Assembly (NCBI RefSeq): GCF_002744715.1
Contig: NZ_KZ319369.1
Coordinates: 186,001-250,000, forward strand
Length of the DNA stretch: 64,000 nucleotides
DNA from: Marinobacter profundi
GTDB lineage: Bacteria; Pseudomonadota; Gammaproteobacteria; Pseudomonadales; Oleiphilaceae
Reading direction: 5' to 3'
Shown here piece by piece: positions 1-8,811 of the stretch. Positions within the stretch are counted from its first letter, which is position 1, and each line of letters opens with the position of its first letter. Made by a program: the position numbers and the translations under genes. Below the pieces are notes generated by a model that did not search any database, was not told the origin of the DNA, and saw only the letters and a program-made list of their open reading frames with translations.

Positions 1-1
1 G

Positions 2-55
2 TTGTCCCTGACCGATGACAACGACAACCTGATTACCGCGGGGGCAAGGTCATGA
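2..55 (+). CDS. C-terminal end of an upstream gene (partial)
   Basis: An open frame enters from the left edge and stops at TGA 53-55, overlapping the ATG of the next gene (ATGA, 52-55). Only about 17 residues are visible, ending LITAGARS, so the product cannot be named. The four-base overlap suggests translational coupling with the Yip1-like gene. Confidence 0.45.
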   Translation: MSLTDDNDNLITAGARS

Positions 56-615
56 ACGTAACGAATCTAATCAAAATGCCGTTTACCACCAAGGGGGGCT
101 GGGAGGAGTTGCAGCGCCGGCAATTGTCCATTCCGATGCTGGCGTGGCTGATTGTGGTGCCGATGTCCCTGTTGCCTCCGGTGTTGCTCTATTATGCCGG
201 AACCCACTACGGCGATGAGTTCATTGCCGGGTTTGGTGGCAAGGAATGGCGCTTCATCACCACCATCCTGTTTCTCGCGGAGCTGCTGACGTTCTTCGTG
301 ATGGGATGGCTGATCCATGCGGTGGTCGAGGGCCACAACCTGACCATCAGCTACCCCGATGCCTATTTGCTGGCCGCCGTCGCCCCGTTGCCCCTGTGGC
401 TGTCATCGCTGGCACTGCTGGTGCCGGCACTGGCGGTGAGCGTGATTGCCGTGGCAGCGGCGCTGGTGCTTTCATGCACCCTGGTTTACCAGGGGCTGCG
501 AGCCCTGTGTGAGCGCAGCGACAATGATGTGGTGGCCATGTCGGCGACCTACACCGTGATGGCCGCCTCGCTGCTGGCATGGGGCGTGCTGATGGCGATG
601 GTCTGGGCGTTCTGA
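52..615 (+). CDS. Yip1-family integral membrane protein
   Basis: A 187-residue, strongly hydrophobic protein with about five predicted membrane segments (residues ~28-48, 66-90, 103-122, 124-146, 164-186). The short cytoplasmic N-terminus and spacing of the helices look like bacterial Yip1-domain proteins, whose function is not established. Its ATG overlaps the stop of the preceding partial gene, so it is probably the second gene of an operon that starts outside the window. It converges on the RND pump gene, with a 38-base gap. The family call rests on overall pattern, not on a catalytic motif. Confidence 0.65.
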   Translation: MNVTNLIKMPFTTKGGWEELQRRQLSIPMLAWLIVVPMSLLPPVLLYYAGTHYGDEFIAGFGGKEWRFITTILFLAELLTFFVMGWLIHAVVEGHNLTISYPDAYLLAAVAPLPLWLSSLALLVPALAVSVIAVAAALVLSCTLVYQGLRALCERSDNDVVAMSATYTVMAASLLAWGVLMAMVWAF

Positions 616-653
616 CGTCGGCACCGGGAACGTGGCGGGCCCGACCGGGCCGG

Positions 654-3600
654 CTAGTCCTGCGGTCGGGTCATGCCCAGGTCGTCCAGCATCACGTACA
701 GCGCCGGTAACGCCAACAGCACCAGCACCGTAGACGCCAGCAGCCCGAACACCACCGAAATCACCAGCGGAATCACCGCCATGGCCTGGGTGCTGGTTTC
801 CGCCAGCAGGGGCAGCAGCCCGGCAATGGTGGTACCGGAGGTGATGAAAATAGCGCGGAAACGATCGCGGCTGGCCTGGCCGGCAGCCTCGCGGACCGAT
901 AACCCCTGCCGGCGGTAGGCTTTGATGAACTGCACCAGCAGGATGGCGTTATTGACCACGATCCCCGCCAGTGAGGCGGCGCCAATCAGCGACGGCATCG
1001 ACAGGTTGTAGCCCATCAGCACATGCCCCCATACCGACCCGAGCAAGGCCAGCGGAATCGACAGCATCACGATCAGCGGCTCGACGTAACTGCGGAACTG
1101 GAAGGACAGGATCAGGAAGATCCCCAGTAATCCGATCAGCAGTCCCCGGGCAATGGACTTGCCGGTTTCTTCCGAGCGGGCGACCTGGCCTTCGATAACA
1201 ATCTCGAGCCCCTCGAAGCGGTCAGCCAGTTGCGGAAATACCTGCTTACGAAGGTCAGCCACGATGGCAGCGGCATTGCTGGTGCGGCTGTCTATGTCCG
1301 CAGTAACGGTTACCGTACGGCGGCCGTCAATGCGGGTAATCTGGGCCCAGTTGCGCCGCTCGGTCACTTCGACCACCTCGGTCAGCGGTATGGCGGTGCC
1401 GGTGCGGCTGGTAATGCTGGTATCCCGCAGGAAATCGCGGGTGCCACGCTCTTCTGCACTCTGGCGCACCAGCAATTCGATGTGCTGGTCATCAATCTGG
1501 ATGGTGTCAACGATCTCGCCCAGTAACCCGGTGCGCAACTGGTTGGCCACGTCAGCGGCATTGAGCCCGGCTTCGAGGGCGCCCTCCCGCAAAGTCAGGA
1601 TCCGCTGGGGTTTGCCGGGACGCAGATCGTCGAGGACATTAAACGTGCCATGGTACGCAGCCAGTTCGGCGGTCAGCAGCTGAGCTGCCTGTTTGAGCTC
1701 TGTCAGGTCGTTGCCATGCAGGCGCAGTTCGATGGGGATGCCGGCGGGGCCGAATCCCGGTTCCTGGATATTGAGGCTCAGGATGCCGGGAATATCGCCG
1801 GCCGCCTGGTACCAGAGGCGGGTCAGTTCGGCCAGGGTGGTTGCCCGGTTTTCGGCGGTCAGCAGATCCACCAATACTGTTGCGACGTGGCCCCCGGTTT
1901 CATTGGCGGAAGGATTGTGGTTGAAGCGGATCTGCAGATTTTCTACCAGCGGTTGCTGGCCGGGTTGCTGCGGGCTGAGTTGCTCATTGAGCCGGCCCAT
2001 GGCAGCGGCGACCTGCCCGGCCACCTGCTCGGTCCGGGCGAGCGGCGTGCCCTGGGGCATCAGGAGCCTGGCTTCGAGCACGTCACCGTCGATTTCCGGC
2101 ATGGCCTCCATCTTGACGTGGCCACCGGCCATGAAGCCGATGGAGCCGAACAGCAGCAGGAGCAGTGCTGCCAGTACCGGATAGCGGTAGCGGATGGCGC
2201 CATCTGCGCTGCGGCCCACCTGCTCGCGGAACTGCTCGAAGCGCCGGTTGAAACGGGCGCGCCAGGAGTGCTCTGGCGGGGCGGCGTTACCTGAAAGCCC
2301 GGCTTTCAGGTGGTGGGGCAGGATCCAGAACGCCTCCACCAGGCTGGCGGCCAGGGCGGCGATCAGCACCACCGGGAGCACTTCGAGTACCGAGCCCAGC
2401 TCGCCGGCGAGGAAGGCCAGCGGAATGAACACCGAAACCGTCGTCAGGAAGGAGGACAGCACGCCGGGCAGGACTTCGGTAGTGCCGCTGACCGCCGCCT
2501 GGAGCGGTGATGAGCCAGCGGCCGCGGTGTCGGCAATGTTGTCGGTGATGACCACCGAGTCGTCCATCACAATGCCAATGGCCATCAGCAGGGCCACCAG
2601 GGTGATCATGTTCAGGGACAGCCCGGTCAGGGCCATCACCACAAAGGCACCGGCGAAGGCCGCCGGCAGGCCGAACAGCGCCCAGAGTGCGAGCCGCGGC
2701 CGGAAGAACAGGCTCATCACCAGTCCGACCAGCAGCAGACCGACAATACCGTTACTGACCAGCATCTGCAGCCGGTCACGGACAATGGAGGTCATGTCCT
2801 GGGTGATATCCAGGCTGACCGTGCCATGCTGCTGCGTGCGCTCGGCATCAACAACCTCCTCCAGCGCCGCCATTACCCGCAGGGCGTCTTCGTGGCGGTT
2901 CTTGTGAACTTCCAGGATGATGGCTCGCTGGTCATTGAACAGGATCTTGTCTTCGGCCCGTTCATGAGTTTCACGCACCGTGGCAATGTCACCCAGTTGC
3001 AGCACCGCACCGGTGGCACTGCTGATAACGGCCAGGGTCATGAGTTCCCGGGGGCTGCGGCGCTGGTCGACAAAGCGCAGCTGGATGTCCTGGCCGCGGG
3101 TTTCCAGGGTGCCCAGTGGCATATCCAGGTTCTGTTGGCGAATGGTGGCGGCAATTTCCGTCATGCTGAGGCCATACTGGCGCAACGCCTGGCGTGAGAT
3201 TTCCACCTGCCACTGGCGCTGGGAGAGACCGCGGGTAACCACATCCGCTACCCCGGGAAGCCGGAACAGCCGGTCTTCCAGGCGGCTGGCATAGCTTTCC
3301 AGGTCGTTGAAGGACATGGGGCCGGATACCGCCACGGCGGCGACCAGGTCGGTGCGGTGGCGCTGGCGGATGACCGCAGCCTCGGCCTGTTCCGGCAGGT
3401 CGGTCAGGGCCTCGATTTCGGTGCGAAGATCGTCGAGAAACCGGCCCATGTCGCCGCGGTCGTCCATGCTGGCTACGGCGCTGGCCTGGTTGTCGCGGGC
3501 AGTGCAGCTGAACTCCTTCAGGTAATCGACCCGCTGCAGTGCGTCATCGAGCCGCTGGCACAGGGTTTCCTCCACGTCCGCAGCAGTAGCGCCGCGGTAT

Positions 3601-3743
3601 TCCATGGTAATGCTGACTTCCGGCGGCAGGTAGTCGGGAAAGGTTTCACGGGTCAGGTTTGGCGCTGCAAACACCCCGGTTGCCAGGATCAGGATCAGCA
3701 GCAGGTTGCTGGCGGTGGGGTGGGCCGCAAACCAGCGGGTCAT
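654..3743 (-). CDS. RND-family efflux transporter, inner-membrane pump
   Basis: A 1029-residue protein with the twofold RND layout: TM1 at residues ~10-28, a large periplasmic loop, six helices around 330-480, a second loop, and six more helices near the C-terminus. The N-terminal segment ETFPDYLPPEVSITMEY followed by GATAADVEE is typical of HAE-type (AcrB-like) pumps that export hydrophobic compounds by proton antiport. The adaptor gene overlaps it by four bases and a TetR gene precedes that, so the three form one operon. No outer-membrane channel gene is adjacent; the pump probably uses a TolC encoded elsewhere. The substrate cannot be deduced. Confidence 0.9.
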   Translation of the reverse strand: MTRWFAAHPTASNLLLILILATGVFAAPNLTRETFPDYLPPEVSITMEYRGATAADVEETLCQRLDDALQRVDYLKEFSCTARDNQASAVASMDDRGDMGRFLDDLRTEIEALTDLPEQAEAAVIRQRHRTDLVAAVAVSGPMSFNDLESYASRLEDRLFRLPGVADVVTRGLSQRQWQVEISRQALRQYGLSMTEIAATIRQQNLDMPLGTLETRGQDIQLRFVDQRRSPRELMTLAVISSATGAVLQLGDIATVRETHERAEDKILFNDQRAIILEVHKNRHEDALRVMAALEEVVDAERTQQHGTVSLDITQDMTSIVRDRLQMLVSNGIVGLLLVGLVMSLFFRPRLALWALFGLPAAFAGAFVVMALTGLSLNMITLVALLMAIGIVMDDSVVITDNIADTAAAGSSPLQAAVSGTTEVLPGVLSSFLTTVSVFIPLAFLAGELGSVLEVLPVVLIAALAASLVEAFWILPHHLKAGLSGNAAPPEHSWRARFNRRFEQFREQVGRSADGAIRYRYPVLAALLLLLFGSIGFMAGGHVKMEAMPEIDGDVLEARLLMPQGTPLARTEQVAGQVAAAMGRLNEQLSPQQPGQQPLVENLQIRFNHNPSANETGGHVATVLVDLLTAENRATTLAELTRLWYQAAGDIPGILSLNIQEPGFGPAGIPIELRLHGNDLTELKQAAQLLTAELAAYHGTFNVLDDLRPGKPQRILTLREGALEAGLNAADVANQLRTGLLGEIVDTIQIDDQHIELLVRQSAEERGTRDFLRDTSITSRTGTAIPLTEVVEVTERRNWAQITRIDGRRTVTVTADIDSRTSNAAAIVADLRKQVFPQLADRFEGLEIVIEGQVARSEETGKSIARGLLIGLLGIFLILSFQFRSYVEPLIVMLSIPLALLGSVWGHVLMGYNLSMPSLIGAASLAGIVVNNAILLVQFIKAYRRQGLSVREAAGQASRDRFRAIFITSGTTIAGLLPLLAETSTQAMAVIPLVISVVFGLLASTVLVLLALPALYVMLDDLGMTRPQD

Positions 3744-5098
3744 GGCCGCGCTCCACGGGCCAGTTGCTGCAGCCGCGCCAGCGCATCGGCATCCTCCGCC
3801 GGCGTCAGTGGCGTGCCGTCTATCGCCGGTACCAGGTCATCAAGAATCAGCCGGTCACCGACTTCCAGGCCTGCGGTGACCAGGGTCAGGTCACGCTGGG
3901 TCCAGCCGGTTGTCACCGGGTGGCGGGCCAGCCGGTTATCGTCGTCCACCACATAGGCCGTACCCTGGTGGATGCTGGCTGCCGGCACCACCACAACAGG
4001 CTCTGCGGCGGCCACGTCAAGAATGCCGTGGACGTACATGTCCCGCACCAGAGGTGGCTGGAGCGGCGGGTTGGCATTGCGGTAAGGCTCCGTTACTTCC
4101 AGTACCACCTGGAGTGTGCGGGTGGCCGGATCAACGCCGTTGGCAATGCGAATGACCCGCGCCGGCCATCGTGTTGCAGGGTCGCCGGCAAGGCTGAGGC
4201 TGGCGCCGATGCGGTCAAGGTCAAAGCGCCGGTGCAGATCCGGGAACCCATCGGCATCCTCCTGCCGGATCGGGGTGAGTGCTGTCAGCAGTTGGCGCAT
4301 CTGGGCCAGCGGAATCTGAATGACGGCCTCTGCGGTGGCGATGCTGTCGGCGGTGAACAGGGGTTGCCCCGGGTTGACCTGCTGATAGCGTTCGACCCGG
4401 GTGTCATGAATGCGAAGATCGAAGGGGGCGTCGAAGCGAGTGTCGGCAATGTCCCGGCGGGCCTGGTCCCGGGCGGCTTCGGCCCGGGCCAGCCGCGCTT
4501 CAAGCAGGCTGCGGCGTGCCGGTACCAGCGCCAGCTGGTTGCTCAGGGCCTGTACTGCCTGGCGTTGCTGCAGGGTTGCCCGCTCCTGTTCGTCCAGGCG
4601 GGTCGCCGACAGGGCATTCCGTGCCGCCAGGGTCTGTGCCCGTTCCAGCTCCCGTTCTGCCAATGCCAACCTGCGTTGTTCCAGCGCCAGCAGTTTTTCG
4701 GTATTGCCCTGTTCTTGTATCAGTTGCTGGAGCTCGGCGCGGGCCGCGGCGCTATCGGCTTCGGCGGCCGCCAAGGCAAGCTCGAAGCGTGACGGGTCGA
4801 TTTCCAGCAAGCGGGTGCCGGCGGGAATCAGGTTGCCGCTGGAGAGCTCCGGATGGGTCCAGGTAATCTGGCCGCCCACGCTGGCCACCGCCTGCCAGGA
4901 ATCGCCGGGACTGACTTTACCGAACCCCTTTGCTTCCAGCTGGAACGGCAGCGCGGTAACCTCCAGGGTCCGCACGGCTTGTGGGACGACGGTGGCCAGG
5001 TCCCGGGCCGGGCCCTGTCGCAGGTTCACCATGACGGCAATAAAAACCAGGCCCAGACCAAACGCCGCAAGCAGCCCGAGGCGCTGCCGGCGAGTCAT
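3740..5098 (-). CDS. RND efflux periplasmic adaptor (membrane fusion protein)
   Basis: A 452-residue adaptor with an N-terminal membrane anchor (residues ~7-25), a lipoyl/barrel-sandwich half (ASVGGQITWTHPELSSGNLIPAG), a long Ala/Gln/Arg-rich coiled-coil hairpin (~115-225), the returning barrel half and a C-terminal beta domain. It would connect the inner-membrane pump to an outer-membrane channel. It overlaps the pump gene (ATGA at 3740-3743) and the regulator gene (5095-5098), which implies tight coupling. Confidence 0.88.
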   Translation of the reverse strand: MTRRQRLGLLAAFGLGLVFIAVMVNLRQGPARDLATVVPQAVRTLEVTALPFQLEAKGFGKVSPGDSWQAVASVGGQITWTHPELSSGNLIPAGTRLLEIDPSRFELALAAAEADSAAARAELQQLIQEQGNTEKLLALEQRRLALAERELERAQTLAARNALSATRLDEQERATLQQRQAVQALSNQLALVPARRSLLEARLARAEAARDQARRDIADTRFDAPFDLRIHDTRVERYQQVNPGQPLFTADSIATAEAVIQIPLAQMRQLLTALTPIRQEDADGFPDLHRRFDLDRIGASLSLAGDPATRWPARVIRIANGVDPATRTLQVVLEVTEPYRNANPPLQPPLVRDMYVHGILDVAAAEPVVVVPAASIHQGTAYVVDDDNRLARHPVTTGWTQRDLTLVTAGLEVGDRLILDDLVPAIDGTPLTPAEDADALARLQQLARGARP

Positions 5099-5706
5099 GA
5101 CTGTGGCTCCCGTATGCCCGCAAGGAAAATGTCGAGTACGCGGGGGGCGGCCTGGGCCGCTGTTGCCATGTCACCACTGACCAGCGCCTGCACGGCCAGA
5201 CCCTGGATGGCCCCCAGATAGAGCACGGCCGCCGCATCGGTATCGAGGTCGGCACGGACTTCGCCCGCGGCCATGGCGGTCTCCAGCAACTGGCCAATGC
5301 GGCCACGGTAGATGGTCATGGCGTTCATGATAACGGTGCGGGCTGCGCTCTGGTCCGGTTTCTGCAGTTCGCCCAGCATCAGCCGGGGCGCGCCGGGATG
5401 GCGAACAATAAAATCCACGTGGGCAAGGAACATGGCTCGCAGGCCGGCAAGCGGTGAGCTGTGCCCGTCTGCGGTGGCCGCAATCCGCCCGGTCAGCTGC
5501 TGGGCCACCCAGCGGGCGACTGATTCCCACAGGGTCTTCTTGTTGGGGAAGTGTTTGAACAGTGCCCCCTGACTCAGGTTGATGGCTTCGGCGATGGCTG
5601 CGGTGCTGAGGGTTGCCGGATCCCGTTCACCACAAAGACGGATCACCGCTTCCACGGTGTCGGACTGGCGTTGCTCGGAGCGGATGTAGGGGCGGGTATC
5701 GGACAT
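5095..5706 (-). CDS. TetR-family transcriptional repressor
   Basis: A 203-residue protein with an N-terminal TetR helix-turn-helix (AIAEAINLSQGALFKHFPNK, residues ~37-56) and a helical C-terminal ligand domain. It is the first gene of the operon with the adaptor and the pump. A near-palindrome lies between its start codon and a predicted promoter, so it probably represses its own operon until the pump's substrate binds. The ligand is unknown. Confidence 0.88.
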   Translation of the reverse strand: MSDTRPYIRSEQRQSDTVEAVIRLCGERDPATLSTAAIAEAINLSQGALFKHFPNKKTLWESVARWVAQQLTGRIAATADGHSSPLAGLRAMFLAHVDFIVRHPGAPRLMLGELQKPDQSAARTVIMNAMTIYRGRIGQLLETAMAAGEVRADLDTDAAAVLYLGAIQGLAVQALVSGDMATAAQAAPRVLDIFLAGIREPQS

Positions 5707-5717
5707 GGCGCACCAAA

Positions 5718-5739
5718 AGAAAGTAATTGATTGCTTTCT
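5718..5739. promoter_or_regulatory. Predicted TetR operator
   Basis: The near-palindrome AGAAAG-TAATTGATTG-CTTTCT has perfect 6-base outer arms and mostly symmetric inner bases. It starts 12 bases upstream of the tetR start codon and abuts the predicted -10 element, so bound repressor would block initiation. Confidence 0.65.
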
Positions 5740-5768
5740 AGTGTAGGCCGGTTTTTCCTGAAGGACAA
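5740..5768 (-). promoter_or_regulatory. Predicted sigma70 promoter of the tetR-RND operon
   Basis: On the minus strand, TTGTCC (5768-5763) and TACACT (5745-5740) are separated by exactly 17 bases. The likely transcription start falls inside the adjacent palindrome at 5718-5739. Confidence 0.55.
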
Positions 5769-5844
5769 CGGTTCAACGGTGTCGTTGTTGCTTAATCGGC
5801 AGGCTGGCGGGCGAGGGGAAGGAGTGGGCCGTCACCCCGTCCGG

Positions 5845-6510
5845 TCAGGCCATGTGGGGCAGGACCCCAAAGTAGATGGCGCTGAAGTGACAGGCGCTGC
5901 CGCCTATCACGAACAGGTGCCAGATGGCATGCATGTAGGGTATGCGGTCGGCGAGATAGAACGCGACTCCGGCGGTGTACACAATGCCTCCTGCGACGGT
6001 GAGGTGCAGGGCGGTTTCGCTCAGGTTCTGCACCAGGTCCGAAGACGCAAACAGAATCAGCCAGCCCATGGCGACGTAGATGCCAACCCTGGCGAGTTTG
6101 AAGCGGTTCTTGAAAATCACTTTGAGCACTACCCCGGTCAAAGCAAGGGACCAGATGACCGCAAACAAGGTCCAGCCGGTGGCGCCGCGCAGGTTGACCA
6201 GCAAAAACGGGGTATAGGTACCGGCAATCAACAGGAAGATTGCGCAGTGGTCGAGGGTCTTGAACAGGGTTCTCAGCTGCGGCCGGGTGGCGCCGTGGTA
6301 AAGGGCCGAAGCCAGGTACAGCAGGATCAGAGAGGCACCAAAAATGCTGAAGCTGATGATTTTCCAGCTGTCGCCCAGGCGACTGGCGCCCACCAGCAGG
6401 GCAACGGTTCCGATCACACTCAACACCGCACCAATACCGTGGGTTGCGCTGTTGATCCACTCTTCAATACGGTGATGAACCGACTGAGCCGGTGGTTGGG
6501 TAATGGTCAT
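5845..6510 (-). CDS. Hemolysin III / PAQR-family membrane protein
   Basis: A 221-residue protein with seven predicted membrane helices and the conserved PAQR/HlyIII residues: SALYHGAT (~90-97), DHCAIFLLIAGTYTPF (~109-124) and a C-terminal HAIWHLFVIGGSACHF. The three histidine clusters plus the aspartate form the probable metal site of this family, which is linked to membrane-lipid hydrolase-like activity. The bacterial role is poorly defined. A palindrome just upstream suggests repressor control. Confidence 0.85.
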   Translation of the reverse strand: MTITQPPAQSVHHRIEEWINSATHGIGAVLSVIGTVALLVGASRLGDSWKIISFSIFGASLILLYLASALYHGATRPQLRTLFKTLDHCAIFLLIAGTYTPFLLVNLRGATGWTLFAVIWSLALTGVVLKVIFKNRFKLARVGIYVAMGWLILFASSDLVQNLSETALHLTVAGGIVYTAGVAFYLADRIPYMHAIWHLFVIGGSACHFSAIYFGVLPHMA

Positions 6511-6551
6511 GGCCGATGCCTCCCTGAATTATCTGGCCACAAGGTACTTCA

Positions 6552-6567
6552 GCGTACAAGTGTACGC
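6552..6567. promoter_or_regulatory. Operator-like palindrome upstream of the HlyIII gene
   Basis: GCGTACA-AG-TGTACGC has perfect 7-base arms around a 2-base centre. It begins 42 bases upstream of the HlyIII start codon, in a position suited to a repressor. The cognate regulator is not identified. Confidence 0.4.
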
Positions 6568-6673
6568 AATAGCTTGAAGGCGCCATCTCTGTGACCGCGT
6601 GCAGAAAACAAGACACTTTCGCGAAAAGTCCCGGTTTCTGGCGCTCTGCCGCTGCGTCGGTCGCCCTGCAGTG

Positions 6674-7858
6674 TCAGCCGCAGGCTTTGGCCAGCGCCTG
6701 CTCCAGGTCGGCGATCAGGTCCTGGGGGTCTTCCAGGCCGACCGACAGCCGCAGCATGCTGTCACTGATGCCCCGCCGCTGCCGCTCCTCCGCACTCAGG
6801 CCGTGATGGCTGGTGGTGCAGGGCTGGGTAACCAGGCTTTCCAGCCCGCCCAGACTGGTGGCCAGCAGGAACAGTTGCAGGTTGTCGGCCACTGCTGCAG
6901 CGGTCGGGCCATCCCCGTTCACCTCGATGCTGACCATACCGCCGAAACCGTCCATCTGGCGACTGGCGAGGCTGTGGCCGGGAAAGCTCTCCAGGCCTGG
7001 GTAGTGTACCTGGCGGACATGGGGGTTCTGCGCCATCGCCCGGGCCACTGCCAGGGCATTGCTGTTGTGCTGGCGAATCCGCAGCGGCAGGGTACGCAGG
7101 CTGCGGGACAGCAGTGCAGCGGTTTCCGGCGCAATGATCTGGCCCAGGTTCTTGCGCCACTCAGCAACTGCGTTCACCGCTTGCTGGCTCGCCATCAGGG
7201 CGCCAGCGGTGAGGTCGCTGTGACCACCGAGGTACTTGGTGGCGCTGTGAACCACCAGATCGGCGCCCAGGGATAGTGGCCGCTGGTTAACCGGGGACGC
7301 AAAGGTATTGTCTACGGCCAGCAGGGCGCCCATGCGGTGGGCGCGGGCGGCCAGGTCCCGCAGATCCAGAATACTGAGGGTCGGGTTGGCGGGTGTCTCG
7401 CAATAGACCAGGCAGCCGGGCTCGGGCAGGCAGCTTTCCAGTTGCTCCAGTTCTGCCTGCAACAGGAATCGCACCGGGATCCCCAGGGGCTGGCACTGGC
7501 GGACCAGAAATTCCTGGGTGCCGCCATAAAGATCTCCGACACAGACAATGCCCTTGCGACCGTGTGCCAGCAAGGTCGCCGAAATGGCCGCCATACCGGA
7601 GCCAAATGCCAGTGCAGACTCGGCTCCTTCCATGCCGGCAAGGGCGTGTTCCAGTTCGGTAATGGTCGGGTTGGTTCCCCAGCGGGTATACAGGTTGCCG
7701 CGGACTCGCCCCTCGACCACATCCAGCAGGTCTGCGGTGGCGTCAAAGCGGAAGGTGGTGGTGTTGTAGACCGGGGTGTATGGGCTGCCGTAAGCATCCT
7801 GATGATACTGACTGTGGATGGCGCGGGTGGCTGGTTTCAGGGCATCGGAATCGCTCAT
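6674..7858 (-). CDS. Cystathionine gamma-synthase-family PLP enzyme
   Basis: A 394-residue member of the Cys/Met metabolism PLP-dependent family. The cofactor lysine lies in VVHSATKYLGGHSD (residue ~200), and the substrate-phosphate and PLP contacts are in YTRWGTNPT and SGMAAISA. It would act in trans-sulfuration or homocysteine formation in the cytoplasm. Sequence alone does not separate cystathionine gamma-synthase from O-acetylhomoserine sulfhydrylase or a gamma-lyase. The ATG at 7858 is chosen over one at 7909 because GGAGCAGCC precedes it at good spacing. Confidence 0.82.
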   Translation of the reverse strand: MSDSDALKPATRAIHSQYHQDAYGSPYTPVYNTTTFRFDATADLLDVVEGRVRGNLYTRWGTNPTITELEHALAGMEGAESALAFGSGMAAISATLLAHGRKGIVCVGDLYGGTQEFLVRQCQPLGIPVRFLLQAELEQLESCLPEPGCLVYCETPANPTLSILDLRDLAARAHRMGALLAVDNTFASPVNQRPLSLGADLVVHSATKYLGGHSDLTAGALMASQQAVNAVAEWRKNLGQIIAPETAALLSRSLRTLPLRIRQHNSNALAVARAMAQNPHVRQVHYPGLESFPGHSLASRQMDGFGGMVSIEVNGDGPTAAAVADNLQLFLLATSLGGLESLVTQPCTTSHHGLSAEERQRRGISDSMLRLSVGLEDPQDLIADLEQALAKACG

Positions 7859-7943
7859 GGCTGCTCCAGGGGCTGCAGGTGATCTGTCAAAACAGGGTTG
7901 TCGCGGCATTACCGGCGCCGCAACGCCGCAACCGGGATGGGCA

Positions 7944-8645
7944 TCAGTGATTGCGGGTCGCGCTTTTCAGCCGTGAGAACGTTGCCGGCACCACGCCCAG
8001 CCACGACGCCAGCTGGTTATCCGGAACCCGCTTGACCAGTTCCGGGTATTCCTCGAGCAACAACAGGTAACGTTCCCGGGCCGACAGCGTCTGTTTACGG
8101 AACTCCCGCATGCTGGTCAGTTCGGCCAGCTCTTCGGTGAGGGCGAGTGCGAAGCGGGCCCAGTAGCCGTCTCCCTGAGCCTGAACCGCCGACCGGAACG
8201 CGGAGAAGTCCGCCACCCATACAGTTGCCGGAGTGACCGAGGTCAGGCACAGGGTGTTGCGCACGGTCCGGCTGCGGCCAAATACCGGCCACACCATGTC
8301 GCCTTCGGCGAAAAAATGGTGGACGGCGGTTTTGCCGCTGGGAGCCTCACGGAACAGCCGCAGGATACCATATTGCACCAGATACACGTTGGCCCAGGGG
8401 CGTTCGTGTTTCTCCATTGCAGTTTCCGGATTGATCCGGTGCTGGTGGAACAGGCGGGACAGGTTGTTGAGAAAGTGGTTTTCCGGCTTGTCGGGATCGT
8501 CGCTCAGGCGCATACCAAATACCCGGCTCAGGCCGTTAAGCAAAGCCAGGGATCCGGATGCGGGCTCCTGGCGGATGATGTCCGGGTTGCTCTCGCCGAG
8601 CAGGCATGGCGCCGAAGAAAATCGCGGCTCCGACTCAGTCTTCAT
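7944..8645 (-). CDS. Crp/Fnr-family transcriptional regulator
   Basis: A 233-residue protein with an N-terminal cyclic-nucleotide-like sensor domain (including the segment FAEGDMVWPVFG) and a C-terminal winged helix-turn-helix (LASWLGVVPATFSRLKSA, ~212-229). It lacks the N-terminal cysteine cluster of oxygen-sensing Fnr, so it may be a Dnr-like NO regulator or another effector type. It lies directly downstream of nirN on the same strand, so a role in denitrification is possible but not shown. The ATG at 8645 follows a GGGGG run; an upstream ATG at 8696 is also in frame. Confidence 0.75.
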   Translation of the reverse strand: MKTESEPRFSSAPCLLGESNPDIIRQEPASGSLALLNGLSRVFGMRLSDDPDKPENHFLNNLSRLFHQHRINPETAMEKHERPWANVYLVQYGILRLFREAPSGKTAVHHFFAEGDMVWPVFGRSRTVRNTLCLTSVTPATVWVADFSAFRSAVQAQGDGYWARFALALTEELAELTSMREFRKQTLSARERYLLLLEEYPELVKRVPDNQLASWLGVVPATFSRLKSATRNH

Positions 8646-8724
8646 GGTCTCTGACCCCCTTCTCATGGTCCGCGGCATTATTCCACCCGCAATCATGCAT
8701 GTGAAATGACTTAAATCATTAAGG

Positions 8725-8764
8725 GTAACAGGTAAACTGGATAATGCTCCAGTTTACCTGTTAC
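8725..8764. repeat. Perfect 16-bp inverted repeat between nirN and the Crp/Fnr gene
   Basis: The arms at 8725-8740 (GTAACAGGTAAACTGG) and 8749-8764 are exact reverse complements around an 8-base loop. The hairpin lies 47 bases beyond the nirN stop and has no T-run on either side. It could be a 3'-end stabiliser or weak terminator of the nir operon, or a protein-binding dyad upstream of the regulator gene. Confidence 0.7.
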
Positions 8765-8811
8765 CTGCCATTACGACAGGGGGGGACAGGCGGACCAGTG
8801 ATGGGGCGGGG

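Noticed and set aside
8706..8719. ATGACTTAAATCAT as an Fnr box upstream of the Crp/Fnr gene
   Set aside because: It matches TTGAT-N4-ATCAA at only seven of ten positions; too weak to list as a site.
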